The notes: a model not told the origin generated them from the sequence alone. A DNA stretch of 64,000 nucleotides from Candidatus Fermentithermobacillaceae bacterium (GCA_014896535.1 JADBKE010000018.1:104580-168579); one strand, 5' to 3'; numbered from the stretch's first letter, positions 1-8,826 are shown. A program made the numbers and translations.

Positions 1-1
1 G

Positions 2-790
2 ATCCTGACCTTCATCGACAAAGACGGACAGCAAGCCACTGTTCCCGTCCCACCCGAGTCATCCCCCCTGACCGCTTTCGAAAGAGCCGGATCGACGTGG
101 CTGGTCATCGGTCATCCCAAACTTCACGGGGAAGAGAGCTGGTCGGGTGCCTGGACTCTGACCTGTCGGTCCATTCAAGGGCCGAGCTGGTCCATAAGTC
201 TCCCCGGGATTCCCGTGCTGGCTAGAGCGGGCACCGCCGGGCTGCTGGTGGGAGTGACCGACCTCGCCGTTGGACCGACCTCCCGGGTGTACCTGCTCTC
301 GCCCGACACCGGTCAGGTGCTGTGGCGCATGGAGCTCGGACCGGGCTTTTTCAGGGAAACGGAGTTCCTGCCTTCCGGGGAGATCCTCGTCTCATGGAGT
401 CGGGGTGTGACGGTCCTGTCCTTCCGCGGTGAACACCTATGTATGTACCAGTCGAAAGGGACCGTAGTCTCGGCGGCTGCCGACGCCGGCCGGATCTATG
501 TGATCGAAGCCAGAACGGAGGCCGACTCCCGTGCGCACCTCAAGGCCGTGTCGCGCGACGGCTGCACCGTCTGGCAAAGGCGGGTGAGTCTGCCCGGAGC
601 GGTGAGGGTCAGAGGTCAAACGGTGCTTTGTCACCAGATGCAAAAAGTCCGAGCATTCTCCGCACATTCCGGCGAAGAAATCTGGTATTATGAAACCGGG
701 AAAGGGACTACCTGGCTTCTCGACTCCGGGGTCCTGTGGTGGGACGGCCAGATCCTCAAACTGCTCAAATACCGGCCAGGGCCGGACTGA
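2..790 (+). CDS. PQQ/WD40-like beta-propeller protein, 5' end outside window
   Basis: The frame is open from the first base of the window to a TGA stop, giving at least 262 residues, so the true start lies upstream. The protein repeats short beta-rich segments of the type VYLLSPDTGQVLWRMEL and VRAFSAHSGEEIWYYETG, which is the usual look of pyrrolo-quinoline-quinone-like or WD40-like propeller blades. No catalytic motif or membrane segment is visible in the part seen. A secreted or surface-attached propeller that binds a partner is likely, but the substrate cannot be told. It is followed after 48 bases by a small membrane protein in the same direction. Confidence 0.6.
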   Translation: MLTFIDKDGQQATVPVPPESSPLTAFERAGSTWLVIGHPKLHGEESWSGAWTLTCRSIQGPSWSISLPGIPVLARAGTAGLLVGVTDLAVGPTSRVYLLSPDTGQVLWRMELGPGFFRETEFLPSGEILVSWSRGVTVLSFRGEHLCMYQSKGTVVSAAADAGRIYVIEARTEADSRAHLKAVSRDGCTVWQRRVSLPGAVRVRGQTVLCHQMQKVRAFSAHSGEEIWYYETGKGTTWLLDSGVLWWDGQILKLLKYRPGPD

Positions 791-838
791 GCATTCGCGA
801 TGGGAGAGTACCTGCACTGCCGAAGGGGGACCAATCCC

Positions 839-1177
839 ATGGTGCGCCTTCTCATACGTAACTGGCCGAGAGCGGTCATCGTCGGTGGTGTAGCTTTCGT
901 TTCCCAGGCCGTCCTGAGGCCACTGGAGCCGTTTCCCTGGTTTATCCTTACGTTTCTTTTGGTCTACTTGGCCGACACCCTGGTGCTGACCTTGTCTGAC
1001 AGAGACTTTGCCCTCTACGTCGAGGATCTGCTTTCCGGGGCGATTCTCGTCACCGTCGCAGCCGCCCTGGGCTTTGTTCTCGACGCGTTGTTAACGATGT
1101 ATACATCAAGGCACGCTGCACCGGCCGTTCCGGCCCTCGTGCTCATGCTCACGTACAACATGGTGCGGAAAAATTAG
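839..1177 (+). CDS. small hypothetical membrane protein
   Basis: This is a protein of 112 residues with about three hydrophobic stretches (starting near residues 10, 30 and 60), so it is an integral membrane protein. I chose the ATG at 839 because AAGGGGGA lies 8 bases upstream; an upstream in-frame ATG at 800 has no ribosome binding site. I do not recognise the family. It lies between a propeller protein and a CvpA-family protein, all in one direction with short gaps, so the three may be co-transcribed. Confidence 0.55.
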   Translation: MVRLLIRNWPRAVIVGGVAFVSQAVLRPLEPFPWFILTFLLVYLADTLVLTLSDRDFALYVEDLLSGAILVTVAAALGFVLDALLTMYTSRHAAPAVPALVLMLTYNMVRKN

Positions 1178-1216
1178 CCTGAGAACGGCAGGCAGAAGAA
1201 CAGGGGGTGAATAACG

Positions 1217-1921
1217 TTGACAAACTGGCTCGACACATTGTTCGCCCTGATACTCGTGGAAGCAGTGGTCCGAGGCTTGGTGAAGGGATTCTGGGTAACC
1301 CTGCTCTCATTTGCGGGAACCTTAGCCGGACTCATCGGAGCTTACTGTCTCACCGGCCCCGTCGTACGGTTCCTTGAGAGTCACTGGCAGGTCGTTTCCA
1401 ACATCGAACGAACGGTCTTCGGGTCGCTGGCAGCGCTTCCCGCACTTAATCAGCCCTTCGGGCCAGCGACCGTTACCAGCATCTCAGATTTCGTTGGCAA
1501 GTATCCCGCACTCAGGCCGCTGGCAGCGGCAGCAGAACGAGCGCTTACGGATATCCTGGCAGGGAGGCAGGTCGCCACCGCCGGCGAAGCCATGGCGGTC
1601 CTCTTCGCGGCGCTGCTCGTCCGCACCATCGTGTTTATGGTCCTCGCGGGCGTAATACGCCTCGCGGCTGTGCTCCTGGCGAGGGGACTCGAACTTGCGA
1701 CGGGCGGATCGATACCTTTGAGGCTCCTGGGCGGAGCCCTCGATGGTGCCGTGAGAGCGCTGTGGCTAGCCATACTGGTAGGGGGTGTGGTATATCCAAT
1801 TGCCGTTACGGGTCAGATATCCTTTCTCCGAGATGCGCTTGCTTCTTCCCGTATTACCCCGTATCTCCTCGGGATATACCGGGTTGTGGCCAGGGTAGCC
1901 TTCGGGTGGGTTCGGCCCTAA
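1217..1921 (+). CDS. CvpA-family membrane protein
   Basis: The 234-residue product begins MTNWLDTLFALILVEAVVRG and keeps the CvpA pattern: an N-terminal hydrophobic helix, a K-G-F-W type turn (LVKGFWVTLLSFAGTLAG), then further membrane helices with a second pair near residues 130-200. CvpA proteins are inner-membrane proteins named for colicin V production; their role in Gram-positive bacteria is unclear and often linked to envelope integrity. The start is TTG with CAGGGGGTGA about 7 bases ahead. Length is slightly above the usual 160-230. Confidence 0.7.
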   Translation: MTNWLDTLFALILVEAVVRGLVKGFWVTLLSFAGTLAGLIGAYCLTGPVVRFLESHWQVVSNIERTVFGSLAALPALNQPFGPATVTSISDFVGKYPALRPLAAAAERALTDILAGRQVATAGEAMAVLFAALLVRTIVFMVLAGVIRLAAVLLARGLELATGGSIPLRLLGGALDGAVRALWLAILVGGVVYPIAVTGQISFLRDALASSRITPYLLGIYRVVARVAFGWVRP

Positions 1922-1957
1922 GGTTCGGAGACTTCATGGCTGGGGAGGCTTTCTCGC

Positions 1958-2170
1958 ATGCTTCTCGATCCGCCGCTTCGCCCGGGTGATGTCGTGGTGT
2001 TGAAAAAGTCGCACCCATGCGGTTCACGCGAGTGGACCGTGCTCATGGCTGGGGCGGACGTACGGCTACGCTGTAACGGATGCGGTCGGGTGCTCCTCAT
2101 GGACCGGGTGAAATTCTCCTCGAAGTTTAAGAAGAGGCTTATAGCTTCAAACGGCGCTGGTCAAAACTAG
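1958..2170 (+). CDS. DUF951 family protein
   Basis: A 70-residue protein with the family signature: GDVVVLKKSHPCGSREW, then CNGCG and a basic C-terminus. The paired cysteines (HPCG and CNGCG) suggest a small metal-binding or nucleic-acid-binding fold. In Bacillota this family is often found near parB, mscS and rpsF close to the replication origin, and here it lies about 6 kb upstream of rpsF. GGGGAGG precedes the ATG. The function of the family is not known. Confidence 0.8.
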   Translation: MLLDPPLRPGDVVVLKKSHPCGSREWTVLMAGADVRLRCNGCGRVLLMDRVKFSSKFKKRLIASNGAGQN

Positions 2171-2204
2171 GTACGAAACCGGGCGGTCGGCGCCGTTCCA
2201 CAGT

Positions 2205-2224
2205 TTTTACACAACTTTTCCACC
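2205..2224 (+). other. two DnaA-box-like 9-mers
   Basis: In the 228-base gap before the membrane-fusion gene, TTTTACACA at 2205-2213 fits the relaxed DnaA box TTWTNCACA, and TTTTCCACC at 2216-2224 differs from it at one base, in the same orientation with an 11-base offset. A further TTCCACA lies just upstream at 2196. There is no dnaA or dnaN and no AT-rich unwinding element, so this is at most a DnaA-binding or regulatory cluster. Confidence 0.25.
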
Positions 2225-2398
2225 TGCACCCCGCAGAATCGGGATAAACTAGCCCCGACGAAACCAACTCCCTGACACCGTGCTTTTTTCCGAAGCTATT
2301 GGCCGGATACCGGAGAAGGTGAACGGGAAAGAGAATGCTCAAGATGCCAGGCAAGACCGAACGCCGAGGCTCCTGAGATTCAGGTGAGGTGGATTACC

Positions 2399-4105
2399 GT
2401 GAACCTGGACAAGGCACGCGACAGCAAGCCGACCTTAGGCCAAAGAATCAGGGGATTGTTTTCCCACCGCACCCGGGCCATGTGGGTTGCGCTGCTCCTG
2501 ATTCTCGCCGGAATAGGCCTGTGGGGATTTCTGGCCTGGAGGAGCCGCATGACGGCTGGCAACCAGGACCAGACACTCCGACTCGTTCGAGTCACCCGCG
2601 GGCCGATTGAGGTGACCGTCAGCGGGACGGGAACTGTGAGGCCGGCGCGGCGCTGGGAACTCAGCACGCGGGCGGCTGCGGAAGTCAAGCGCGTCCTGGT
2701 AGAAACGGGCCAGGCGGTAAAAGCGGGACAGGTACTCGTTGAATTGGACTCAGATGATGCCTCTCTCAAGGTACAGGATGCGGAACTACAGTTAGAACAA
2801 GCTCGAGCCACCCTTTCCGACCTCGAAAAAGACCTCGCCTCGCTGATTTTAACCAGCGACACCGAGGGCGCTCTGACGGGGCTGTCGGTGAAAGAAGGCC
2901 AGTCCGTACCCGAAAACTACCTGGTCGGGACCATCACCAGCACCAAGATGGAAGTCAGGGCCTACTTTAACGCCAGCCAGGTGAAAAACATCCAAATCGG
3001 CCAGGAAGCCCGCGTTTTCTTCCCGAGTCTGTTGTGCAGCGTAACCGGTGTGGTGAAACACGTAAGCGAAACGGGTAGGGCCGACCAGAGGGGAGCCGTC
3101 CTGTACCCGGTCACCATAGAGATACAGAACGAGGGTGCTCTCACGCCTGGCATGGTTGCCACGGTGGAGGTGAACACCCCTGCCGGCGTCATGCAGGCGC
3201 CCGAGAATACGAACGAAACCTCGTACGTCGTCAGAGAGCTCCGGACCAAAGTAAGCGGCACGGTCAAGAGGATTCTCGTAGCCGAAGGTGACTATGTGAA
3301 ACCCGGCGAGGTTCTTCTGGAACTGGAAAACGAAGGGTTAAAAAGGCAGGTCGAGACTCAGAGGCTGAAGGTAAAGCAGGCGGAGATGCAGCTTTCCTCA
3401 GCACAGGACGAGCTCGCGTCCCGGACCGTAACCGCGCCTGCGGATGCCACGGTACTGGACGTTAAAGTGCGTGAGGGAGACCGCGTGGGCGCCGGAACGG
3501 TCGTGGCCGTGCTCGGGGACCTAACCTCTATGGAGATAACGGTTCCGGTGGACGAGATCGACGCCGGAAAAGTCAGCGTAGGGCAGCAAGCTACCATAAC
3601 CTGCGACGCCCTGCCGGGTAAGGAATTCCAGGGCAGGGTATCCGCCATCAGTCTCGAGGGCAAGCCGTCGGGCGGTGTCGCGACCTTCGACGCCAAAGTG
3701 ACCGTTGAAGGTCAGACCGGACTTCTGTCGGGAATGACCTGCGACGTGCGCATCACCACCGCCTCCAAGGATGACGCTCTCCTTCTGCCGGTCGAGGCAC
3801 TCGAACCCCGGGGAAACGAATACGTTGTGTGGGTGGTCTCAAACGTGCCCGCAGCCACCGAGGGTCAATGGCAATCGAGGCGAAGCCGTACCCCCGGTGC
3901 CGATAGGAGCATCCTATCCCAGGCGAGACCCGTTACAGTACAAGTAGGGCTCATGAATTCGACCCACGCGGAAATCCTGACCGGACTGAAAGAGGGTGAC
4001 TTAGTCGTGGTGTTCGTCCAGAACACAGCACAGTCGGGTGGGATGGGTCAGTGGTTTCGCCCACGGGTCACCAACCCGGGCGTGACAAGAATGATCCCGA
4101 GGTAG
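2399..4105 (+). CDS. HlyD/MacA-type membrane fusion protein with two tandem adaptor modules
   Basis: A 568-residue periplasmic-type adaptor subunit for the ABC exporter encoded next. It has one N-terminal membrane helix (about residues 28-48), then a first lipoyl-like half-motif (GQAVKAGQVLVELDSDDA), a coiled segment, a beta-barrel part and, from about residue 275, a second lipoyl-like motif (VAEGDYVKPGEVLLELEN) with its own coiled coil, half-motif (VREGDRVGAGTVVAVLGD) and barrel. Ordinary MacA-like proteins are 350-450 residues with a single set, so this one looks like an internal duplication. GTG 2399 is preferred over GTG 2384 because AGGTGAGGTGG sits 7 bases before it. It is followed after 12 bases by the ATPase. 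Confidence 0.8.
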   Translation: MNLDKARDSKPTLGQRIRGLFSHRTRAMWVALLLILAGIGLWGFLAWRSRMTAGNQDQTLRLVRVTRGPIEVTVSGTGTVRPARRWELSTRAAAEVKRVLVETGQAVKAGQVLVELDSDDASLKVQDAELQLEQARATLSDLEKDLASLILTSDTEGALTGLSVKEGQSVPENYLVGTITSTKMEVRAYFNASQVKNIQIGQEARVFFPSLLCSVTGVVKHVSETGRADQRGAVLYPVTIEIQNEGALTPGMVATVEVNTPAGVMQAPENTNETSYVVRELRTKVSGTVKRILVAEGDYVKPGEVLLELENEGLKRQVETQRLKVKQAEMQLSSAQDELASRTVTAPADATVLDVKVREGDRVGAGTVVAVLGDLTSMEITVPVDEIDAGKVSVGQQATITCDALPGKEFQGRVSAISLEGKPSGGVATFDAKVTVEGQTGLLSGMTCDVRITTASKDDALLLPVEALEPRGNEYVVWVVSNVPAATEGQWQSRRSRTPGADRSILSQARPVTVQVGLMNSTHAEILTGLKEGDLVVVFVQNTAQSGGMGQWFRPRVTNPGVTRMIPR

Positions 4106-4117
4106 GGGGACACAATC

Positions 4118-4792
4118 GTGATCAAGGTCGAGGACCTCCGAAAAACCTATCGGGCTGGACTCGTAGAAGTGCATGCCCTCAGAGGCGTAAGCTTCGAAAT
4201 AGATAGAGGCGAATACGTCGCAGTAGTCGGGCCGTCAGGGTCTGGCAAGTCCACGCTGATGCACCTCCTGGGTTGCCTCGACGTCCCGACCGCGGGGCGG
4301 TACATCTTTGACGGCGTCGAAGTGTCCGCTCTCCGTGAAGACGAACTGGCCAAGGTGAGGAACCGCAAGATAGGCTTCGTCTTTCAGAGCTTTCACCTGC
4401 TTCCGCGGCTGACCGCTCTCGAAAACGTGGAGCTTCCTCTCGTGTACAGAGGAGTCGACACAGCTACGAGAAGGGAGCGGGCGCGCAGAGCCCTGGAAAT
4501 GGTCGGCCTGGGCGCGCGCGTTCAGCACTACCCGAACGAGCTTTCCGGGGGAGAACAACAAAGGGTCGCGATCGCCCGGGCTATGGTGGGAGAACCGGTG
4601 TTGCTACTGGCAGACGAACCTACGGGTAATCTCGACAGCCGCACCGGTGCGGAGGTCCTTGACCTGTTCCAGCGCATCAACGACGCGGGCTGTACCGTCA
4701 TCATGGTAACTCACGATCTGAATGCTGCCTCGAGGGCGAAAAGGATCCTCAGGATCCGCGACGGGCTCCTCGAGGGGGACGAAAGGGTGTAG
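4118..4792 (+). CDS. ABC transporter ATP-binding protein, MacB/LolD type
   Basis: A 224-residue nucleotide-binding subunit with Walker A GPSGSGKST (about residues 38-46), Q-loop FVFQSFHLLP, signature LSGGEQQRVAIARA, Walker B LLLADEPTGNLD and switch histidine VTHD. The DEPTGNLDS form is typical of the MacB/LolD/FtsE branch, which drives mechanotransmission or export by FtsX-type permeases rather than ordinary import. It lies between the membrane-fusion subunit (12-base gap) and the permease (5-base gap), so the three form one exporter. Confidence 0.93.
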   Translation: MIKVEDLRKTYRAGLVEVHALRGVSFEIDRGEYVAVVGPSGSGKSTLMHLLGCLDVPTAGRYIFDGVEVSALREDELAKVRNRKIGFVFQSFHLLPRLTALENVELPLVYRGVDTATRRERARRALEMVGLGARVQHYPNELSGGEQQRVAIARAMVGEPVLLLADEPTGNLDSRTGAEVLDLFQRINDAGCTVIMVTHDLNAASRAKRILRIRDGLLEGDERV

Positions 4793-4797
4793 TTGCG

Positions 4798-5970
4798 GTG
4801 GACTTCGCTACCAGTCTTAAGATTGGGCTAAAAGCCATCCTGTCCAACAGACTCCGGTCCGGGCTCACGATCCTCGGAGTGGTTATAGGCGTGGCGGCTG
4901 TCATCGGCGTAGTAGCGGTAGCCCAGGGTAGCCAGCGTCAGGTCACGAGCCAGATCGAGTCGCTGGGCACATACCTGCTGACGGTATCTATACGCGGTCG
5001 GGGAGCTGACAGGGTTCTGACCTGTGATGAGGTGATGGAGTTGACCGGGGGCATCGACGGCGTTGCCGGGGTGTCTCCGGTTGTCACGGGGTCAGCGACG
5101 GCCAAATACGGAACCCGCAAGTATGAGTGCACCCTCCTGGGGGTAAATGAGCAATACGCGACCGTAAGAGATTTGCGACTCCAGACAGGGCGTTTTCTCA
5201 CCCAGTTAGATGTCAGCACCAGGCAGAAAGTGGCCCTTTTGGGGCAGAACGTTGTGACGGAGCTCTTCGGCCTGTCGGACCCAGTTGGCAAGGAAGTAAA
5301 GCTCAACGGCCAGACCTTTGCCGTGATCGGCGTCCTGGCCCCCAGAGGAGGTGGGCCGGCCGGAACCGAAGATGACCAGGTCCTCATCCCCGTCACGTCC
5401 GCCGAAAGGCTGATCGGAAGGCGAGGTGTCAGCACCTTCTACGTCAAGGGCCGGGATAAGGAATCCGTGGGGCAAATCTCCGCCGCGATTTCGGACCGGC
5501 TTTACCGGCGTTTTCGTGACGAGGAAGCCTACAGAATCTTTGACCAGACGCAGATGCTCGAGACGATCACCAACATAAGCCAGACCCTCACGCTGATGCT
5601 GGCGAGCATAGCCTTTATCTCGCTCCTGGTTGGTGGTATAGGGATAATGAACATAATGCTGGTGTCGGTCGTAGAACGTACTAGAGAGATAGGCCTGCGG
5701 AAGGCGGTTGGAGCAACCCGGCGCGACGTTATGAGGCAGTTCCTGATCGAGTCGGCGCTGCTGAGCGGTATCGGAGGAGTTGTGGGAATAATCACCGGGG
5801 CGACTTTGGCCAGGGGAATTGCATCCGCCATCAAAGTTCCGGCGGTATTCCCATGGGCCGGCGCCGGTATCGCGATTGCGCTTGCGCTGGCTGTTGGGAT
5901 AGGTTTCGGAATCTACCCGGCCAGCAGAGCTGCTAACCTGGAACCCATTGAAGCCCTCCGTACGGAGTGA
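4798..5970 (+). CDS. MacB/FtsX-type ABC permease
   Basis: A 390-residue permease with an N-terminal membrane helix (about residues 20-42), a long extracytoplasmic MacB_PCD-like domain, and three C-terminal helices around the conserved GGIGIMNIMLVSVVERTREIGLRKAVGA motif of the FtsX family. GTG start 5 bases after the ATPase stop. Together with the fusion protein and ATPase it likely exports a peptide, antibiotic or lipophilic compound across the envelope. A two-component system follows at once, which suggests regulated expression in response to envelope stress or a toxic compound. Confidence 0.9.
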   Translation: MDFATSLKIGLKAILSNRLRSGLTILGVVIGVAAVIGVVAVAQGSQRQVTSQIESLGTYLLTVSIRGRGADRVLTCDEVMELTGGIDGVAGVSPVVTGSATAKYGTRKYECTLLGVNEQYATVRDLRLQTGRFLTQLDVSTRQKVALLGQNVVTELFGLSDPVGKEVKLNGQTFAVIGVLAPRGGGPAGTEDDQVLIPVTSAERLIGRRGVSTFYVKGRDKESVGQISAAISDRLYRRFRDEEAYRIFDQTQMLETITNISQTLTLMLASIAFISLLVGGIGIMNIMLVSVVERTREIGLRKAVGATRRDVMRQFLIESALLSGIGGVVGIITGATLARGIASAIKVPAVFPWAGAGIAIALALAVGIGFGIYPASRAANLEPIEALRTE

Positions 5971-6021
5971 CGGGGCTGCGAAGTAGGATCGTGGTACTGG
6001 GAGGCAGAGAGTGACTCCAAC

Positions 6022-6696
6022 GTGACAAAGACCATCTTTGTAGTGGAAGACGACCGGAACGTCAGGTACCTCATCCAGCAGTACCTGGTAAAGGCCGGCT
6101 TTAACGTTGAGACCTTTCCCTCAGTTGAGGAACTGAAGAAGAGACTCAACGCAGGCTATCCTCACATGTTCATCGTAGATATCATGTTGCCGGGACAAGA
6201 CGGACTGGACTTTTGCAGGGAGCTGAGGAAAGCGTCGGCCGTTCCGGTGATTTTCGTCTCAGCCCGAGGGGACGAAACCGACCGCATAATCGGACTGGAG
6301 CTGGGCGCCGACGACTATCTCGCCAAGCCCTTCAGTCCCAGGGAACTCGTGGCGAGAGTACGCGCAGTCTTCAGACGTGTTGACGCTGTGCAGCGCTCGA
6401 ACGAGCTTTGCGTCGGTGACGTCCGCCTGCTAGTAGATGAGCACCGGGTCCTGGTTGGTACCAGGGAGGTTGACCTCACTCCAAAAGAGTACGACCTTTT
6501 ACACATGTTGATGAAAAAACCCAACCGCGCTTACACCCGCCAGGAGCTCCTCGACGGGATCTGGGGTATTGACCACGTGGCAGACCTAAGGGCAGTAGAC
6601 GACCTTGTAAAACGGCTCAGACGAAAGCTGGCGGAGGCCGGTGCAACCGTAAAGATCGTGACGGTCTGGGGGGTTGGCTACAGGCTGGAGCCATGA
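6022..6696 (+). CDS. OmpR-family response regulator
   Basis: A 224-residue regulator with a receiver domain (acid pocket E9-D10-D11, phospho-acceptor D53 in VDIMLPGQDG, switch K102 in AKPFSP) and a C-terminal winged-helix DNA-binding domain ending VKIVTVWGVGYRLEP. GTG start. The gene overlaps the kinase gene by four bases (ATGA), so the two are translationally coupled. Its place directly behind an ABC exporter suggests that it controls that exporter. Confidence 0.93.
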   Translation: MTKTIFVVEDDRNVRYLIQQYLVKAGFNVETFPSVEELKKRLNAGYPHMFIVDIMLPGQDGLDFCRELRKASAVPVIFVSARGDETDRIIGLELGADDYLAKPFSPRELVARVRAVFRRVDAVQRSNELCVGDVRLLVDEHRVLVGTREVDLTPKEYDLLHMLMKKPNRAYTRQELLDGIWGIDHVADLRAVDDLVKRLRRKLAEAGATVKIVTVWGVGYRLEP

Positions 6697-8114
6697 GATT
6701 CCGCAGCATCTCTACGAGAATATTCGTTTGTTACCTGCTGGCCATATGCCTCAGCACTCTCGTGGCCGGAGCATCTTTCTACTCCCTGGTCAGGCGTTAT
6801 ATCGAACGAGAAGCCGGATTGGCCCTTGCCAGGGAAGCCGCGCTCTTTGCCCAATCCCTGGCAAGAGGCTCGCGGAGGGAGTACTGGCCGACGCGGGAGG
6901 TTTTCTTCCCGATGATATTCCTTTTTGGTGGCCGGCCCATTGAAAGCCACTACGTGGTGACAGACAACCATGGTTCGGTGTTGTCGGCTACTTCGCCTGA
7001 GGACTTCCCGATCGGTAGCCGGTTGGACGACCTATTGCCTACGGGCCCCGGGTCCGACCAGCTGGGTGACAGGCCCATCACAAGATACGGCAGAGACATC
7101 GTCGCCGGTCTCGCCGCAATCCCCGGTTCTCCGGAATCGCCCGGCATGGTGGTTGTCTATACGAAGCGAAGCGTTCTTCGGGCGCTGAACATGGTGTTCG
7201 CGAAGTACGTTGTCCAGGGCTTCGGAATCGGGGCGCTGGTAGCGGCCGGATTTACGGTCTACCTCACTTCCCGCATCGTCCATCCTCTGTCCGTACTCAG
7301 GGATAAAGTAAGAGAACTGGCCCACCTCAATTTCGACGTCGCGGTTGACCTGCGGCGTAACGACGAAATCGGAGAGCTGGCCATGGCTTTCGATGATATG
7401 GCGAAGAGGCTCTCCGAGCACGAGGAAGCTATGCGGAGGTTCCTTCATAACACTTCTCATGAATTGAAAACGCCTCTCATGAGTATCCGGGGATATGCCG
7501 AGGGCATCAAGGACGGCGTATTCGAAGGAGACGAAGTAGCTTTTGCGCTGGATGTCATTACGTCGGAGTGCAAAAGGCTCGAGACGCAGGTGGACCAGCT
7601 TCTCTACCTGGGACGGTTGGAGAGCCCGTCCGAGCGATATGAATTCGTTCCACTGACATTGAAGGACGTGGTGGAGGCAATCGTCACCAGCCTCAAGGGG
7701 TGGACGGAAAAGCAGGGCGTAGCGGTGGAGCTTTCCATCCCCCCCAACCTGACCGTCGTGGCGGACAGGGACAAGCTCGGCTGTCTTCTCAGGAACCTTC
7801 TGAGCAACGCTGTCAGACACGCAACCAAGCGCATTCTGGTCTCTGCCACAGATAACACCACGGAAGGTTTTACCGAAATCGAAGTAAGAGACGACGGCCC
7901 CGGATTCAGGCCGGAGGATCTGCCCAATGTCTTCAAGCCTTTTTATCGGGGTCGGGACGGCGAAGCCGGACTTGGCCTTGCCATTGTAAAAGCCATAGCC
8001 GAAGCTCACGGGGGTTGGGCAGTAGCCGAAAATGCCGCAGAAGGCGGCGCGATCGTCCGCATCGGCCTGTCCCGAAACCCGGGTATGCGACCAGCGGCAA
8101 ACCGCTTCGCATGA
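6693..8114 (+). CDS. membrane sensor histidine kinase
   Basis: A 473-residue sensor kinase. It has two membrane helices (about residues 10-32 and 168-192) flanking an extracytoplasmic sensor domain, a HAMP linker, the H-box SHELKTPLMSIRGYAEG with phospho-acceptor H256, the N-box LRNLLSNAVRHA, and the G-boxes DDGPGFRPEDLPNVFKPFYRG and GLGLAIVKAIAEAHGG. It is the partner of the overlapping response regulator. The signal is unknown; the linked MacB-like exporter makes a cell-envelope or antimicrobial cue reasonable. Confidence 0.93.
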   Translation: MRFRSISTRIFVCYLLAICLSTLVAGASFYSLVRRYIEREAGLALAREAALFAQSLARGSRREYWPTREVFFPMIFLFGGRPIESHYVVTDNHGSVLSATSPEDFPIGSRLDDLLPTGPGSDQLGDRPITRYGRDIVAGLAAIPGSPESPGMVVVYTKRSVLRALNMVFAKYVVQGFGIGALVAAGFTVYLTSRIVHPLSVLRDKVRELAHLNFDVAVDLRRNDEIGELAMAFDDMAKRLSEHEEAMRRFLHNTSHELKTPLMSIRGYAEGIKDGVFEGDEVAFALDVITSECKRLETQVDQLLYLGRLESPSERYEFVPLTLKDVVEAIVTSLKGWTEKQGVAVELSIPPNLTVVADRDKLGCLLRNLLSNAVRHATKRILVSATDNTTEGFTEIEVRDDGPGFRPEDLPNVFKPFYRGRDGEAGLGLAIVKAIAEAHGGWAVAENAAEGGAIVRIGLSRNPGMRPAANRFA

Positions 8115-8203
8115 AGAGGGGAACACAAAAAACCGGAAGGGAAACATCGCCTACTGAGACACGACGTCAATACCGGGCCAGCGTGCGACGCGGTCCGCCT
8201 TCA

Positions 8204-8232
8204 TTGTGTTTCGTCCTCGCGGGTGTTATAAT
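8204..8232 (+). promoter_or_regulatory. sigma-A promoter of the rpsF operon
   Basis: TTGTGT, a 17-base spacer and TATAAT. It lies about 84 bases upstream of the rpsF start and is the only good promoter ahead of the rpsF-ssb-rpsR cluster. Confidence 0.75.
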
Positions 8233-8267
8233 CAGCGGCGCGCCGGTTGAGCGGTAGCTTCTCTTCC

Positions 8268-8284
8268 GTCCCGACAAACGGGAC
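8268..8284 (+). promoter_or_regulatory. possible rpsF leader hairpin
   Basis: GTCCCG and CGGGAC form a 6-bp stem around the loop ACAAA in the untranslated leader of rpsF. The S6:S18 autoregulatory element known in front of rpsF in many bacteria carries a CCG and an ACA near a hairpin, and both triplets occur here in CCGACAAACGG. I could not check the rest of the consensus, so this is a suggestion. Confidence 0.3.
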
Positions 8285-8315
8285 CATAAGTCCGTGGAAG
8301 GGGGTTAATTTCTCA

Positions 8316-8753
8316 TTGCGCCTGTACGAACTGTTGTTCATCATCAGACCGGACCTGGACGAGGAGAAGGTATCCTCTATCATCAGCAGGTACCAGGATA
8401 TCATCACCTCCACCGGCGGTCAGGTGAAAAAACAAGATAAGTGGGGAAAGCGAAGACTCGCCTACGAGATCGACCATCAACGCGAAGGAGTATACGTGCT
8501 CATAACGTTTGAAGGCGAGCCTGCTCTGACGAAAGAACTCGACCGACTCATGAAGATCGACGCCGACGTCCTCAGGCACATGATCGTCCGCGCATCCCCG
8601 TCAAGTCTCGAGCCCCCCAAGCCGAGGGTACGAAAGGGTCGTCCCACCGAAGCTGTCGGCGGTGCTGAACGCGACGAGGAGCGCGAACCGAGGGAAGGCG
8701 CCGAACCTGCTGCCGACGAATCGCTTGTCCCCACTCCACAGGGTCAACGCTGA
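8316..8753 (+). CDS. rpsF: 30S ribosomal protein S6
   Basis: The product begins MRLYELLFIIRPDLDEEKVSSII and carries the S6 fold through GKRRLAYEIDHQREGVYVLITFEG. The start is TTG at 8316 with GGAAGGGGG ahead; the longer in-frame reading from 8247 would add non-conserved residues over the leader. At 145 residues it is longer than the usual 95-100 because of a charged, low-complexity tail (about residues 100-145, rich in E, P and R). It is followed by ssb and rpsR, the classical order. Confidence 0.95.
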   Translation: MRLYELLFIIRPDLDEEKVSSIISRYQDIITSTGGQVKKQDKWGKRRLAYEIDHQREGVYVLITFEGEPALTKELDRLMKIDADVLRHMIVRASPSSLEPPKPRVRKGRPTEAVGGAERDEEREPREGAEPAADESLVPTPQGQR

Positions 8754-8826
8754 CGCATTGGCTTTGGACTAGCTTTTTCAGTCGTTACCAACATCCCGTT
8801 AGGGTGAGAAACTGGAGGGACGCTCG

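Noticed and set aside
2171..2398. replication origin
   Set aside because: Only two or three weak DnaA boxes, no AT-rich region and no dnaA or dnaN nearby.
7032..8147. 371-codon minus-strand frame over the histidine kinase
   Set aside because: The kinase H-, N- and G-boxes lie on plus; this frame is its shadow.
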